Shown: positions 1 through 7,609 of the stretch, piece after piece
Numbering within the stretch: the first letter of the stretch is position 1
How the letters are laid out: the number at the start of each line of letters is the position of its first letter
From: Albibeggiatoa sp964388965
Lineage (GTDB): Bacteria > Pseudomonadota > Gammaproteobacteria > Beggiatoales > Beggiatoaceae
Assembly (NCBI GenBank): GCA_964388965.1
Contig: CAYMCP010000005.1
Span: forward strand, 12,714-76,713
Length of the DNA stretch: 64,000 nt
Reading direction: 5' to 3'
Notes under the pieces: model-generated
What the model was told of the DNA's origin: nothing
Databases searched by the model: none
Seen by the model: only the letters and a program-made list of their open reading frames with translations
Program-made: the position numbers and the translations under genes

Positions 1-241
1 CTACTTGAATTTGTACCTCTGGATATGTTTCAGCGATATTTTGGATAATCTCGCCGTTAACAGGCTTACCTGCGAATGCACCATTTAAATCTACAATATG
101 CAAACGTCTAGCACCTTGTTCTATCCAATGTCCTGCCATAGCCACAGGGTCAGAAGAGAAGATGGTTTCGTCATCCATACGTCCTTGTTTCAAACGAACA
201 CATTGACCATCTTTTAAATCAATGGCGGGTATGACTAGCAT
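1..241 (-). CDS. hisA: HisA, ProFAR isomerase (5' part, runs off the window)
   Basis: Histidine biosynthesis: phosphoribosylformimino-5-aminoimidazole carboxamide ribotide isomerase, a cytoplasmic TIM barrel. The reverse strand from ATG at 241 reads MLVIPAIDLKDGQCVRLKQG, the typical first strand and phosphate-side loop with the catalytic Asp (AIDLKDG), followed by HIVDLNGAFAGKPVN, also a HisA signature. About 80 residues are visible; the remainder lies upstream of coordinate 1. No hisH or hisB is found on the upstream side inside the window, so hisA seems to begin a new transcript or to be separated from the rest of the his genes. The start is clear because no in-frame upstream ATG is present. 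Confidence 0.93.
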   Translation of the reverse strand, partial: MLVIPAIDLKDGQCVRLKQGRMDDETIFSSDPVAMAGHWIEQGARRLHIVDLNGAFAGKPVNGEIIQNIAETYPEVQIQV

Positions 242-587
242 GTTAAATCCTCAAACAATCAGCGTGTCTAAATTTAAAGTTTCAAGTATACCCAAAGGTT
301 TTTTAATTTGCGATGTTAGATTGATACTTTTTTACCATTTATTTACTGGTTCAAACGGTTTTAGTGAAATTTAAGCAATAGTAGCTGCATAATGACAAAT
401 TGGAGAAAAATAAAATGAGTGCGTAATTACTCACACTGGACGGTTACAAAAGAGAGAATGGAGCATTTAGGTATAATAAAGGGTATAATTGAAGAATTTC
501 ATATAAAAGAATTAATAAACAGTCAGTTAGGCGTTCAGCAGTATGAAAAATAATGGCTTTAATCGCATAATTTGGGATAATGCACAC
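242..587. other. Intergenic region, hisA to MNT gene
   Basis: 346 bp of AT-rich DNA without a recognisable gene. It must hold the promoter of hisA (minus strand). A repeated GGTATAAT-like motif occurs near 470-490 on the plus strand, but there is no gene in that direction that would use it. No strong terminator or repeat was seen. Confidence 0.4.
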
Positions 588-893
588 TTACTGCCTCACA
601 TAAAATACTATGCCAACACGCTCAATATGTTCACGCAGTTCCTCATGGTTTAAGGTATCAAAAGTTGATAAATCAATGGTATAAGGCAATAACAAATCCT
701 CTAAAGCCTCAGCAATGTCGCCCAGTAAATTTGGTGATAAATTCTCACCATAAAGCGTTAAATCAATATCAGAACCGGTTTTAAAATTCCCTTTTGCCCT
801 TGAACCATATAACATCGCTTTTTCAATTTCGCCAAAACGTCGAAAAACAGCACAAATTTTTTCAACGGTGATATCAGTTAATCCGTGATTCAT
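588..893 (-). CDS. MNT-type nucleotidyltransferase (MntA-like antitoxin)
   Basis: A 101-residue minimal nucleotidyltransferase. The signature GSRAKGNFKTGSDIDL (about residues 31-46) supplies the G-S-x(n)-D-x-D metal-binding motif of the DNA polymerase beta-like superfamily. In characterised MNT/HEPN pairs the MNT protein is the antitoxin and AMPylates the HEPN RNase on a tyrosine. Its start overlaps the stop of the upstream HEPN gene by 4 bp (ATGA), so the two are translationally coupled, with the HEPN gene first. A second pair at 31643-32316 has the reverse gene order. Family assignment is firm; the toxin-antitoxin role is inferred from the pairing. Confidence 0.85.
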   Translation of the reverse strand: MNHGLTDITVEKICAVFRRFGEIEKAMLYGSRAKGNFKTGSDIDLTLYGENLSPNLLGDIAEALEDLLLPYTIDLSTFDTLNHEELREHIERVGIVFYVRQ

Positions 894-1321
894 CGGTCAT
901 TTTGTTCGCGTAGTTGCGTGAATTTTTGCACCATTTTTTCAAAAGCAGGGTAAAAACTGTGCAAAATATCATCAGCAATATGATTGGCAAGTTCTGGATT
1001 GTAAGTGTGTGAGGTTTGATTTCGGGCTTTAATCATTGCCATCCAAACATCTCCGTCTTCAATTAGACCATTTTTAAATGCCGTGCGTGTTGCGTCGCGC
1101 GAGCCAATCAAATCAACAAAACCTTTATGTTCTAAATAATCTTTCAAAATATTCCACGCTAATTCATGCGTGAACTCGAAACCTTGAATCAAACCTTGTT
1201 GTTCAAGTTTGGATAATTCACGAGTTTGTGCGAGTTCGGCAGCTTCGATGAGAGTTTGAAAGGCTTTGAGATAATTATTAAATCGTTGTTGCCAGCGAAT
1301 GTCTTGGTTTTGATTGTTCAT
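890..1321 (-). CDS. HEPN protein of the HI0074/HepT type (putative RNase toxin)
   Basis: A 143-residue all-helical protein of the nucleotidyltransferase substrate-binding (HI0074) family. Visible family features are FEFTHELAWNILKDYLEHKG (residues about 47-66) and the Rx4-6H motif in KARNQTSHTY (about residues 98-107), which forms the RNase active site in HEPN toxins and includes the Tyr that partner MNT proteins can AMPylate. It lies upstream of and overlaps the MNT gene. HI0074 pairs were first described as two-part nucleotidyltransferases, so a non-toxin role cannot be excluded. Immediately upstream, at 1323-1500, is a decayed toxin of another family, suggesting a small toxin-antitoxin island. 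Confidence 0.82.
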   Translation of the reverse strand: MNNQNQDIRWQQRFNNYLKAFQTLIEAAELAQTRELSKLEQQGLIQGFEFTHELAWNILKDYLEHKGFVDLIGSRDATRTAFKNGLIEDGDVWMAMIKARNQTSHTYNPELANHIADDILHSFYPAFEKMVQKFTQLREQNDR

Positions 1322-1322
1322 C

Positions 1323-1500
1323 AGTTATTCCATATCGTAATGTCTACCAATAGCGAAAATATAAATTGCTTCATCATCAAAATGATAAATCACACGGTCT
1401 TTTTTTGATAAATGCCGCGACCAGTTACTTCCTCAACGGTTGGTTTATATCCTTGCCGATTTTAATGCGTTTGTTGTGAAAGTTCAATTTGTGACATTAG
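1323..1500 (-). pseudogene. Frameshifted YoeB/Txe-like (RelE superfamily) toxin remnant
   Basis: Reading the minus strand from about 1425 to the stop at 1323 gives WSRHLSKKDRVIYHFDDE followed by AIYIFAIGRHYDME and a stop, the usual C-terminal half of YoeB/Txe toxins. A preceding stretch (GKDINQPLRK) fits the segment before it but lies in a different frame, with a TAA just after PLRK, so the gene is frameshifted. No full N-terminus or YefM-like antitoxin is seen. The remnant ends 2 bp before the HEPN gene start. Family call is by motif recognition only. Confidence 0.5.
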
Positions 1501-1521
1501 CCCTGAATTTTTTAATACAAA

Positions 1522-1671
1522 TAGGCGTTACGCAGTTCAAATAAAAATTTTACCTTTTAGGCGTTACGCAGTTGAAGTGTCAATTAATTGATTTTGTTAA
1601 ACTATTCTAGTAGCACAAAAATATAACTCTCTGGATAGATTAGAATTTTTATTTGAACTGCGTAACTCCTA
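1522..1671. mobile_element. MITE-like element with TAGGNGTTACGCAGTT termini
   Basis: Left end 1522-1552 (TAGGCGTTACGCAGTTCAAA, then AT-rich) is matched in inverted orientation by 1641-1671 (ending TTTGAACTGCGTAACTCCTA). A second partial copy of the left terminus starts at 1558. The interior has no coding capacity. The same terminal sequence bounds the element at 23655-23898, so these are non-autonomous copies mobilised by a transposase not found in this window. The right end lies 3 bp from the stop of the neighbouring membrane protein gene. Confidence 0.65.
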
Positions 1672-1674
1672 AAC

Positions 1675-3465
1675 TTAATTAACCACGCAAGCCCAAAAAC
1701 CATCAATTTGTTGACAAACTAAAGGTTTTACTGCATTTTGTTGAAATTGCTGTAAATATTCTTCACTAACAACGTATAACGCACTTTCTTCAACTTGTCC
1801 AGTCTCTAGCATCTGCCATAAATTATGGCAATACATCGTACTTTTTTCATTATCCAAGCGTGCAGTACGTCCAGTATTTACTAGCATATTATGCTGATTC
1901 GCTAAATAAGCTGCTGACATGTAAGGCACTGCTTCTACTCCGCAATTAGGTGGTGGAATTAATAGCAATTGATGACGATTAGTAGCAAGTTGTGCCCATT
2001 TAGGCGATGTTAATACATTTTCCCAACGTGTGTGAAATGGATTATTAATATAGCGATAGTGATGGTAGGACGGGTAGAGATCGGCGAATTGTAAGCTAAA
2101 TGCTAAACTTAATAAAAATAAACTATTACGCACTGTGTTACGATAAATAATCACGCTTAGGGCTAAAAATAATAATGTATAACTTACGACCCAGAAAAAT
2201 CGCCCCGATGAGCGGAATGGAGTGAAATAGTGAAACCATTCACTAGGCAGCTCGATTATTGTCCAATGCAACAAAGTGATTTTATGGCTCAAGGCGAGTA
2301 GCGTTAATAAAAAACATATACCGAGTAATGGTAATAATTTTTTAATGTTTTGAGTAGGTTGGCGTTTTAATTCATACATCGCCCACAATAATAATACCCA
2401 CATCCCAAGCCCTAAATAATTAAAACCTTCACCTTGACCGTCTGAGGCTTTAGGTAATTCGCGTATGAATGCCGACCAAGAAAAGCTATCTAATGGTGCA
2501 AATAAATTCATTGAATAATAGCCAAAACCTTGCGTGGCTAAGTTTTGCGTACCTGAAACTAGGAAAAATCCAGACATCCACCAACAAGCTACTGTTATTA
2601 CTAGTAATATTAAAATTTGCACACTGGTAGAAAAAAAGCCACTCTGTCCATCTACTAGCCACCAACGCAGATAAAATGCCCCTGTCAATGCCCATACCAT
2701 CATCGCAATATAAGGATGGATTAACGCGCTGATTGTGATTAATACAGCCCATGCGGCAAATGCGCGTGTTGGATTGTGCCAACGTCGAAAATATAACCAC
2801 AAGCCAGCTAATAATAACCAATGACTGGTTAAAGTATAGTGATCGACGCGAGCAATAATAATTGGCATCCACACGAAAAAGCTAATACCGAACGCTTGTA
2901 GTGCGGGATTTGGCGTTAGTAAGCGCATTAATAAACTGGCAAATAAACCTTGTAAAATATAACTTAACAATAACCATATACCAATGTATTGGAATTGCGC
3001 TGGTAAATAATTAGAAAATAATTTAAATGGTATCGCTAATAATGGTAGCGAATCGGTATATAGGATTGAGCTGCCCATTGGATAATAAAAACTGTTAATT
3101 TGTCCTAGAGGCCATTGCCATTCTTCTTTACGGAAAAATTGCCATCCGAAGTAGTTTTGTGCTAAATCGCCTTGTATCACCCAATTAATGTGAGTTGGAT
3201 CAAGTAGTTCTAAACCTAACACGTCAATAAAAAATACAGCTCCAATCGCAGCACCTAGCAAAGGTGTAAAACTTTCTAGCGGTAATTTGGTCAAGTAATC
3301 AAAACTTATTATGCTTACAATCCACGCAAGTAAAGCAAGAGTTATTGTCATTTCAAGTTGAAAATTAGGTTGACTTGCGGTAGTAAATAAATCAGCTAAG
3401 GTAAAAATAACTGTGGTTAGGATAATGACGATAAGATAACTTAAAAAAATTTGTTGATTGCGCAC
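1675..3465 (-). CDS. GT-C type multi-spanning membrane protein (DUF6311-like)
   Basis: A 596-residue integral membrane protein with about ten to twelve hydrophobic segments, then a soluble C-terminal part (from about residue 490). The N-terminal third carries an acidic loop (GDLAQNYFGWQFFR, about residue 98) after the first membrane segments, the place where GT-C glycosyltransferases hold their catalytic Asp. YYPMGSSILYTDSLPL further on is characteristic of uncharacterised DUF6311-type proteins. The role is probably transfer of a lipid-linked sugar to surface polysaccharide or protein, but no substrate can be named. It starts with GTG. It stands alone, with an inverted-repeat element directly behind its stop. 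Confidence 0.65.
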   Translation of the reverse strand: MRNQQIFLSYLIVIILTTVIFTLADLFTTASQPNFQLEMTITLALLAWIVSIISFDYLTKLPLESFTPLLGAAIGAVFFIDVLGLELLDPTHINWVIQGDLAQNYFGWQFFRKEEWQWPLGQINSFYYPMGSSILYTDSLPLLAIPFKLFSNYLPAQFQYIGIWLLLSYILQGLFASLLMRLLTPNPALQAFGISFFVWMPIIIARVDHYTLTSHWLLLAGLWLYFRRWHNPTRAFAAWAVLITISALIHPYIAMMVWALTGAFYLRWWLVDGQSGFFSTSVQILILLVITVACWWMSGFFLVSGTQNLATQGFGYYSMNLFAPLDSFSWSAFIRELPKASDGQGEGFNYLGLGMWVLLLWAMYELKRQPTQNIKKLLPLLGICFLLTLLALSHKITLLHWTIIELPSEWFHYFTPFRSSGRFFWVVSYTLLFLALSVIIYRNTVRNSLFLLSLAFSLQFADLYPSYHHYRYINNPFHTRWENVLTSPKWAQLATNRHQLLLIPPPNCGVEAVPYMSAAYLANQHNMLVNTGRTARLDNEKSTMYCHNLWQMLETGQVEESALYVVSEEYLQQFQQNAVKPLVCQQIDGFWACVVN

Positions 3466-3855
3466 AAGATTGTTCTCAGAGCTAAAAAATGTGCTTATTA
3501 TGTACTATTTACTCAAAGTTCGACAATAATGAGTTTTGTCTCGTTAGTAGTTATAGAATTGGTCTAAAATTCATCGTACTTTTGTCATTAAGGGAAATAG
3601 AACATCTTGGCTATATTCATTACTTTTAGCTATTATCAACAATAAATGGGACTAAAATGTATTCATTATCAAATTTACTAGAAAAATATAAAATTTGGGT
3701 TTTATATGATATTGATATTATAGTATTTTATATGATAAACTTGATTGGTTATATTAAAACAATTCTATGCTATACCATGCTGTTTTTTTAATATAAAAAT
3801 GATTTTAGTATATAAAACGATGTTAATTTTATTATTAGATAATAGGTATTATCTT
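3466..3855. other. AT-rich divergent intergenic region
   Basis: About 390 bp separating divergently transcribed genes, with extreme AT content between 3640 and 3850 (several TATGATATT and TATTATAG runs). It must hold both promoters. No clean -35/-10 pair, repeat or structured RNA could be assigned. The downstream ORF is open back to 3745, but this part codes for a poorly conserved, AT-driven peptide. Confidence 0.4.
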
Positions 3856-5139
3856 ATGAAACTAGTTAAAAAAAATAAGGATGGCACTCAAATTTCGTTA
3901 AATACCACCAAGAAAATGCGTGTTGAAACACACTTAACACCTTGGAAAATCTTAATTGTAGATGATGAGCAAGATGTTCATATTATGACGGAATTAGGCT
4001 TAAAAAATTTTAAATTTGCCCAGCGAACATTATTTATTTTTCATGCAATGTCAGCTTATGAGGCGAAAAATATTTTACAAAATGAAGCAGATATTGCGGT
4101 CGCATTAGTAGACATTATAATGGAAAGTGATGACGCAGGATTACAATTAATTAATTATATTCGTAATGAGTTAAAAAATAATTTAATTCGGATAGTGATA
4201 CGCACTGGTCAACCCGGTCAGCATCATGAAAGGGATGTTGTTGAGCAATATGATATTTATGATTATAAACATAAATCTCTACTTAATGCAGATAATTTAT
4301 ACCTTACTATGCGTATGGCATTAAAAAATTATAGAGATTTGTATTCTTTACATGAGGCAAAGCAAGGTTTGGAGCGAAAAATATACGAGCGTACTTTGCA
4401 ACTTGAGCAGCAAAATCAATCATTATTGAAACTTAATCAAGAGAAAAATGAGTTTCTAAGTATTGCAGCCCACGATTTGAAAAATCCATTGCAAGCAATT
4501 CAAGGTTCAGCGGAAATAATAGAATTAATTATAAAAAATGAAGATTTTAGCGGAAGAGAAGAAGTGCTTGACTTTGCGCAAATGATTAATCTTAATGCTG
4601 AAAGAATGTTTGATTTAATTACTAATTTGCTTAATGTGGATGCAATTGAACTTGGTAAGTTAAAAATAGATTTACAACAGGTTGATATTTTGCTTGAATT
4701 AAAAAATATTATAAAATCGTATGCTAGAAAAGCTGAAATTAAGTGCATTTCGATTCATTTTAAACCAGAACAATCAACATGTTTTATTTGTACTGATGTG
4801 CAAATGTTACGGCAAATTTTAGATAATTTAATTTCTAATGCGATTAAATACTCTCTTTTAGGAAAGAATGTTTTTATTTATTTTTGTGCTCAACAGCAGA
4901 CGGTTAAAATTGAGATTCAAGATGAGGGTTATGGTTTAAGTGAAGCTGATCAGAGTAAATTATTCAATAAATTTGTTCGGTTAGGTGCCAAGCCGACTGG
5001 TGGAGAGCATTCTACTGGCTTGGGATTGTTTATCGTAAAAAAATTAGTCACTGCATTAAATGGTGAAATCTACTGTAAAAGTAAATTAGGAGAGGGTGCG
5101 ACCTTTGTTTTAATTTTACCAATGAATAGCGATTTATGA
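3856..5139 (+). CDS. Receiver-histidine kinase protein (REC-HisKA-HATPase)
   Basis: A soluble 427-residue protein (from ATG 3856). Receiver domain at about residues 33-160: ILIVDDEQD start, phospho-acceptor Asp in ALVDIIMES, and the RTGQPGQHHERDVVEQYDIY segment typical of receivers in this subclass. A short coiled coil follows, then HisKA with the phospho-acceptor His in IAAHDLKNPLQAI, and a complete HATPase domain (N box QILDNLISNAIKYS, G1 DEGYGL, G2 STGLGL). No membrane segment or PAS domain, so the input is probably phosphotransfer from another kinase. The reading frame is open to 3745, but the first ~37 codons look non-coding; ATG 3916 is another possible start. It stands alone. Confidence 0.85.
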   Translation: MKLVKKNKDGTQISLNTTKKMRVETHLTPWKILIVDDEQDVHIMTELGLKNFKFAQRTLFIFHAMSAYEAKNILQNEADIAVALVDIIMESDDAGLQLINYIRNELKNNLIRIVIRTGQPGQHHERDVVEQYDIYDYKHKSLLNADNLYLTMRMALKNYRDLYSLHEAKQGLERKIYERTLQLEQQNQSLLKLNQEKNEFLSIAAHDLKNPLQAIQGSAEIIELIIKNEDFSGREEVLDFAQMINLNAERMFDLITNLLNVDAIELGKLKIDLQQVDILLELKNIIKSYARKAEIKCISIHFKPEQSTCFICTDVQMLRQILDNLISNAIKYSLLGKNVFIYFCAQQQTVKIEIQDEGYGLSEADQSKLFNKFVRLGAKPTGGEHSTGLGLFIVKKLVTALNGEIYCKSKLGEGATFVLILPMNSDL

Positions 5140-5161
5140 TTTTATTTATTTATAAAGCAAT

Positions 5162-5641
5162 TTACACTGTAAGTTTTTCAATTTCGGCAGATGATGGCAA
5201 TATATCGCGTAACAATTTACCATTAGGCAAGATTAATTCTGGCTGGCATTCATACAGGGGATAAAGTACAAAATTCCGTTCATACAAACCAACATGCGGC
5301 ACAATTAGACGCGGGTGACGGATATGTTGTTGAGCATACAATAAAATATCTAAATCTAATGTTCTTGCTCCCCAGTGTTCCTGACGAATCCGACCTTGTA
5401 AATTTTCTAATAATTGGAGGCTAGATAACAGCTCTAATGGTGGTAAATGTGTCATTAATTGTGCAACAGCATTAATGTAATCGGGTTGGTCAAGACCCGC
5501 TAAAGGTGCAGTGCGGTACAGAGATGAGCATGAAATAAACCGGGTTTGCGGTAAAGCACGTAAACGCTGTAGTGCTAATTGCACTTGTTGAATTGGAGCG
5601 GCTAGATTACTCCCTAAACCAATAAAAACAGTCTCTGCCAT
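5162..5641 (-). CDS. folK: FolK, HPPK (folate synthesis)
   Basis: 2-amino-4-hydroxy-6-hydroxymethyldihydropteridine pyrophosphokinase, which transfers pyrophosphate from ATP to the pterin precursor of folate. At 159 residues it has normal length. It shows the N-terminal IGLGSNL strand, SSLYRTAPL, the pterin-contacting DQPDYINAVAQL, and the catalytic signature HWGARTLDLDILLY with the two metal-binding Asp. Its ATG directly abuts the trpC stop codon (5641/5642), so it is the last gene of a trpD-trpC-folK transcript. The trp-folK linkage may only mean shared transcription. Confidence 0.95.
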   Translation of the reverse strand: MAETVFIGLGSNLAAPIQQVQLALQRLRALPQTRFISCSSLYRTAPLAGLDQPDYINAVAQLMTHLPPLELLSSLQLLENLQGRIRQEHWGARTLDLDILLYAQQHIRHPRLIVPHVGLYERNFVLYPLYECQPELILPNGKLLRDILPSSAEIEKLTV

Positions 5642-6445
5642 TTATCCACTCAATAAATTAATTAAAGCCTCACCGGGTTCAGGCGAAGTCATTAACGATT
5701 CACCAATTAAAAAAGTATGAATATTCGCTTGTTCACGTAGTTGAGCGATGTGCGCGGCACTACTAATTCCACTTTCACTGACGACGATGTGCCGACGTGG
5801 AATGTCTTTGCTCAAATTAATGGAGGTTTGCAAATCTGTCTTAAAGGTGCGTAAATTACGATTATTAATCCCAATTAAACGTGTATTAAGCAATAAAGCG
5901 CGCTCCAATTCTTCCCGATCATGCACTTCAACTAATATATCCATATTTAAATGCTTGGCTAAACCTGCTAAATCATGCAGTTGTGCATCACCCAATGCCG
6001 CGATGATTAATAAAATACAATCCGCTCCGACAACCCGAGATTCATAAACTTGATAGGGATCAATCACAAAATCTTTGCGGATAATAGGCAAGGTTGAAGC
6101 TTCACGCGCCAATTGTAAATCTTTTAATGCACCTTGAAAAAAAGGTCTATCGGTTAAAACGGATAGACAAGCCGCGCCGGCATGTTCGTAACTTTCAGCG
6201 ATTTCTGCTGGAAAAAAATGCTCACGCAATACCCCCTTGCTGGGAGAGGCTTTTTTAATTTCAGCAATCACCGCAGGTTGTTGCAACTGTAAACGGGCAT
6301 CAATCGCTTCGATAAAGCCGCGTGGTGGAGGAGTGTCAGAAGCACGGCGACTTAGTTCACGCAAGGAAATTTTGGCACTTTTCGCGGCAACTTCGTCAAC
6401 TTTATAGTTTAAGATTTTCTTTAAAATATTGGGGACTCGGCTCAT
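5642..6445 (-). CDS. trpC: TrpC, indole-3-glycerol phosphate synthase
   Basis: Closes the indole ring from CdRP in tryptophan synthesis. At 267 residues it is a monofunctional TrpC without the PRAI (TrpF) domain. The TIM-barrel motifs are all present: AEIKKASPSKG (catalytic Lys), SVLTDRPFFQG, IIRKDFVIDPYQ, CILLIIAAL, DILVEVHDREEL, IGINNRNLRTF and SESGI, in order. It sits 14 bp behind trpD and abuts folK. No trpE or trpG is in the window, so the operon is the D-C part only. No leader peptide or attenuator was recognised upstream of trpD. Confidence 0.96.
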   Translation of the reverse strand: MSRVPNILKKILNYKVDEVAAKSAKISLRELSRRASDTPPPRGFIEAIDARLQLQQPAVIAEIKKASPSKGVLREHFFPAEIAESYEHAGAACLSVLTDRPFFQGALKDLQLAREASTLPIIRKDFVIDPYQVYESRVVGADCILLIIAALGDAQLHDLAGLAKHLNMDILVEVHDREELERALLLNTRLIGINNRNLRTFKTDLQTSINLSKDIPRRHIVVSESGISSAAHIAQLREQANIHTFLIGESLMTSPEPGEALINLLSG

Positions 6446-6459
6446 CTTAATGGTCTTAC

Positions 6460-7482
6460 TTAGTGAAAACTTTGAGTTAACTGGACAAGTGAATCAAGTT
6501 TCTGCTGTGCTTCTCCACTACGTATCACATTATGAGCTTGACGAACACCTTGTTCTAAACTACTCACTAAATTGGCAGCATAAATCGCAGCACCAGCATT
6601 GAGTAATACTATATCGCGGGCTGCTGACGTTTGATTGCTCAATACGGTGCGTATCATGTCTACACTTTGTTCTACGCGCTCAACTTGAATTTGCCCTAAA
6701 TTGGCGCGACTTAATCCTAGTTGTTCAGGCGAGATAGTATAGGAAATTATTTTATCATGTTGTAATTCAGTTACATAAGTAGGCGTTGCAATACTAATTT
6801 CATCTAAGCCATCTTGTGCATGAATAAGTAAAACATGTTCACTACCTAAGCGTTGTAATACGAGTGCTAAAGGCTCTAACCAATTTTTATCATACACACC
6901 TAACAATTGATTGGGTGCGCCTGCGGGATTCGTCAATGGACCTAATAGATTAAAAAGGGTGCGTACACCCATTTCTTTTCGTGGCGTAATGGCATATTTC
7001 ATCGCACTGTGATGTTGTGGCGCAAACATGAAACCAATACCAATTTTATTTATACATTCAGCAACTTGTTCTGGCGTAATGTCTAATTTAACGCCTAATG
7101 CTTCCAACACATCTGCACTACCACTTTTGCTGGATACGGAACGATTACCATGTTTAGCGACTTTAGCACCTGCGCCTGCAACGACAAATGCACTAGCTGT
7201 CGAAATATTAAAAGTTTGCGCACCGTCGCCCCCTGTACCCACAATGTCTACTAAATATTTTTGTTCGTTTAATGAAACGGGGGTTGCTAGATTACGCATG
7301 ACTTGGGCGGCAGCACTAATTTCGTCCACAGTTTCGCCTTTCATGCGCAAAGCAATGAGAAAACCTGCTATTTGTGAAGGTGTCGCATGACCCGTCATAA
7401 TATCGTTCATCACTTCAGTCATTTGCTCATAACTGAGATTTTGACGTTCAACGACTATGTTAAGTGCAGTTTTGATGTTCAT
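6460..7482 (-). CDS. trpD: TrpD, anthranilate phosphoribosyltransferase
   Basis: Joins anthranilate to PRPP, the second committed step of tryptophan synthesis. At 340 residues it is the stand-alone form, not fused to TrpG. Family motifs: N-terminal helical domain with MTGHATPSQIAGFLIALRMK, the PRPP-binding glycine loop DIVGTGGDG (about residues 79-87), NISTASAFV, KHGNRSVSSKSGSADVLEALG, and the FLFAPQHH-like segment FMFAPQHHSAMK. First gene of trpD-trpC-folK, with 127 bp between it and the cyclase gene upstream, which is on the same strand and could in principle read through. Confidence 0.96.
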   Translation of the reverse strand: MNIKTALNIVVERQNLSYEQMTEVMNDIMTGHATPSQIAGFLIALRMKGETVDEISAAAQVMRNLATPVSLNEQKYLVDIVGTGGDGAQTFNISTASAFVVAGAGAKVAKHGNRSVSSKSGSADVLEALGVKLDITPEQVAECINKIGIGFMFAPQHHSAMKYAITPRKEMGVRTLFNLLGPLTNPAGAPNQLLGVYDKNWLEPLALVLQRLGSEHVLLIHAQDGLDEISIATPTYVTELQHDKIISYTISPEQLGLSRANLGQIQVERVEQSVDMIRTVLSNQTSAARDIVLLNAGAAIYAANLVSSLEQGVRQAHNVIRSGEAQQKLDSLVQLTQSFH

Positions 7483-7609
7483 GTTTTTTTTACATATTTT
7501 TATCGAGACGCTAGTACGTCAGTGGTTCATTCTACACAGTGCGTAGGACAAGAAAAATTTGAACTCTTAGGCTAAAGTAAGTAAACCCTTTTAGTGTAAT
7601 ACATTTTGC

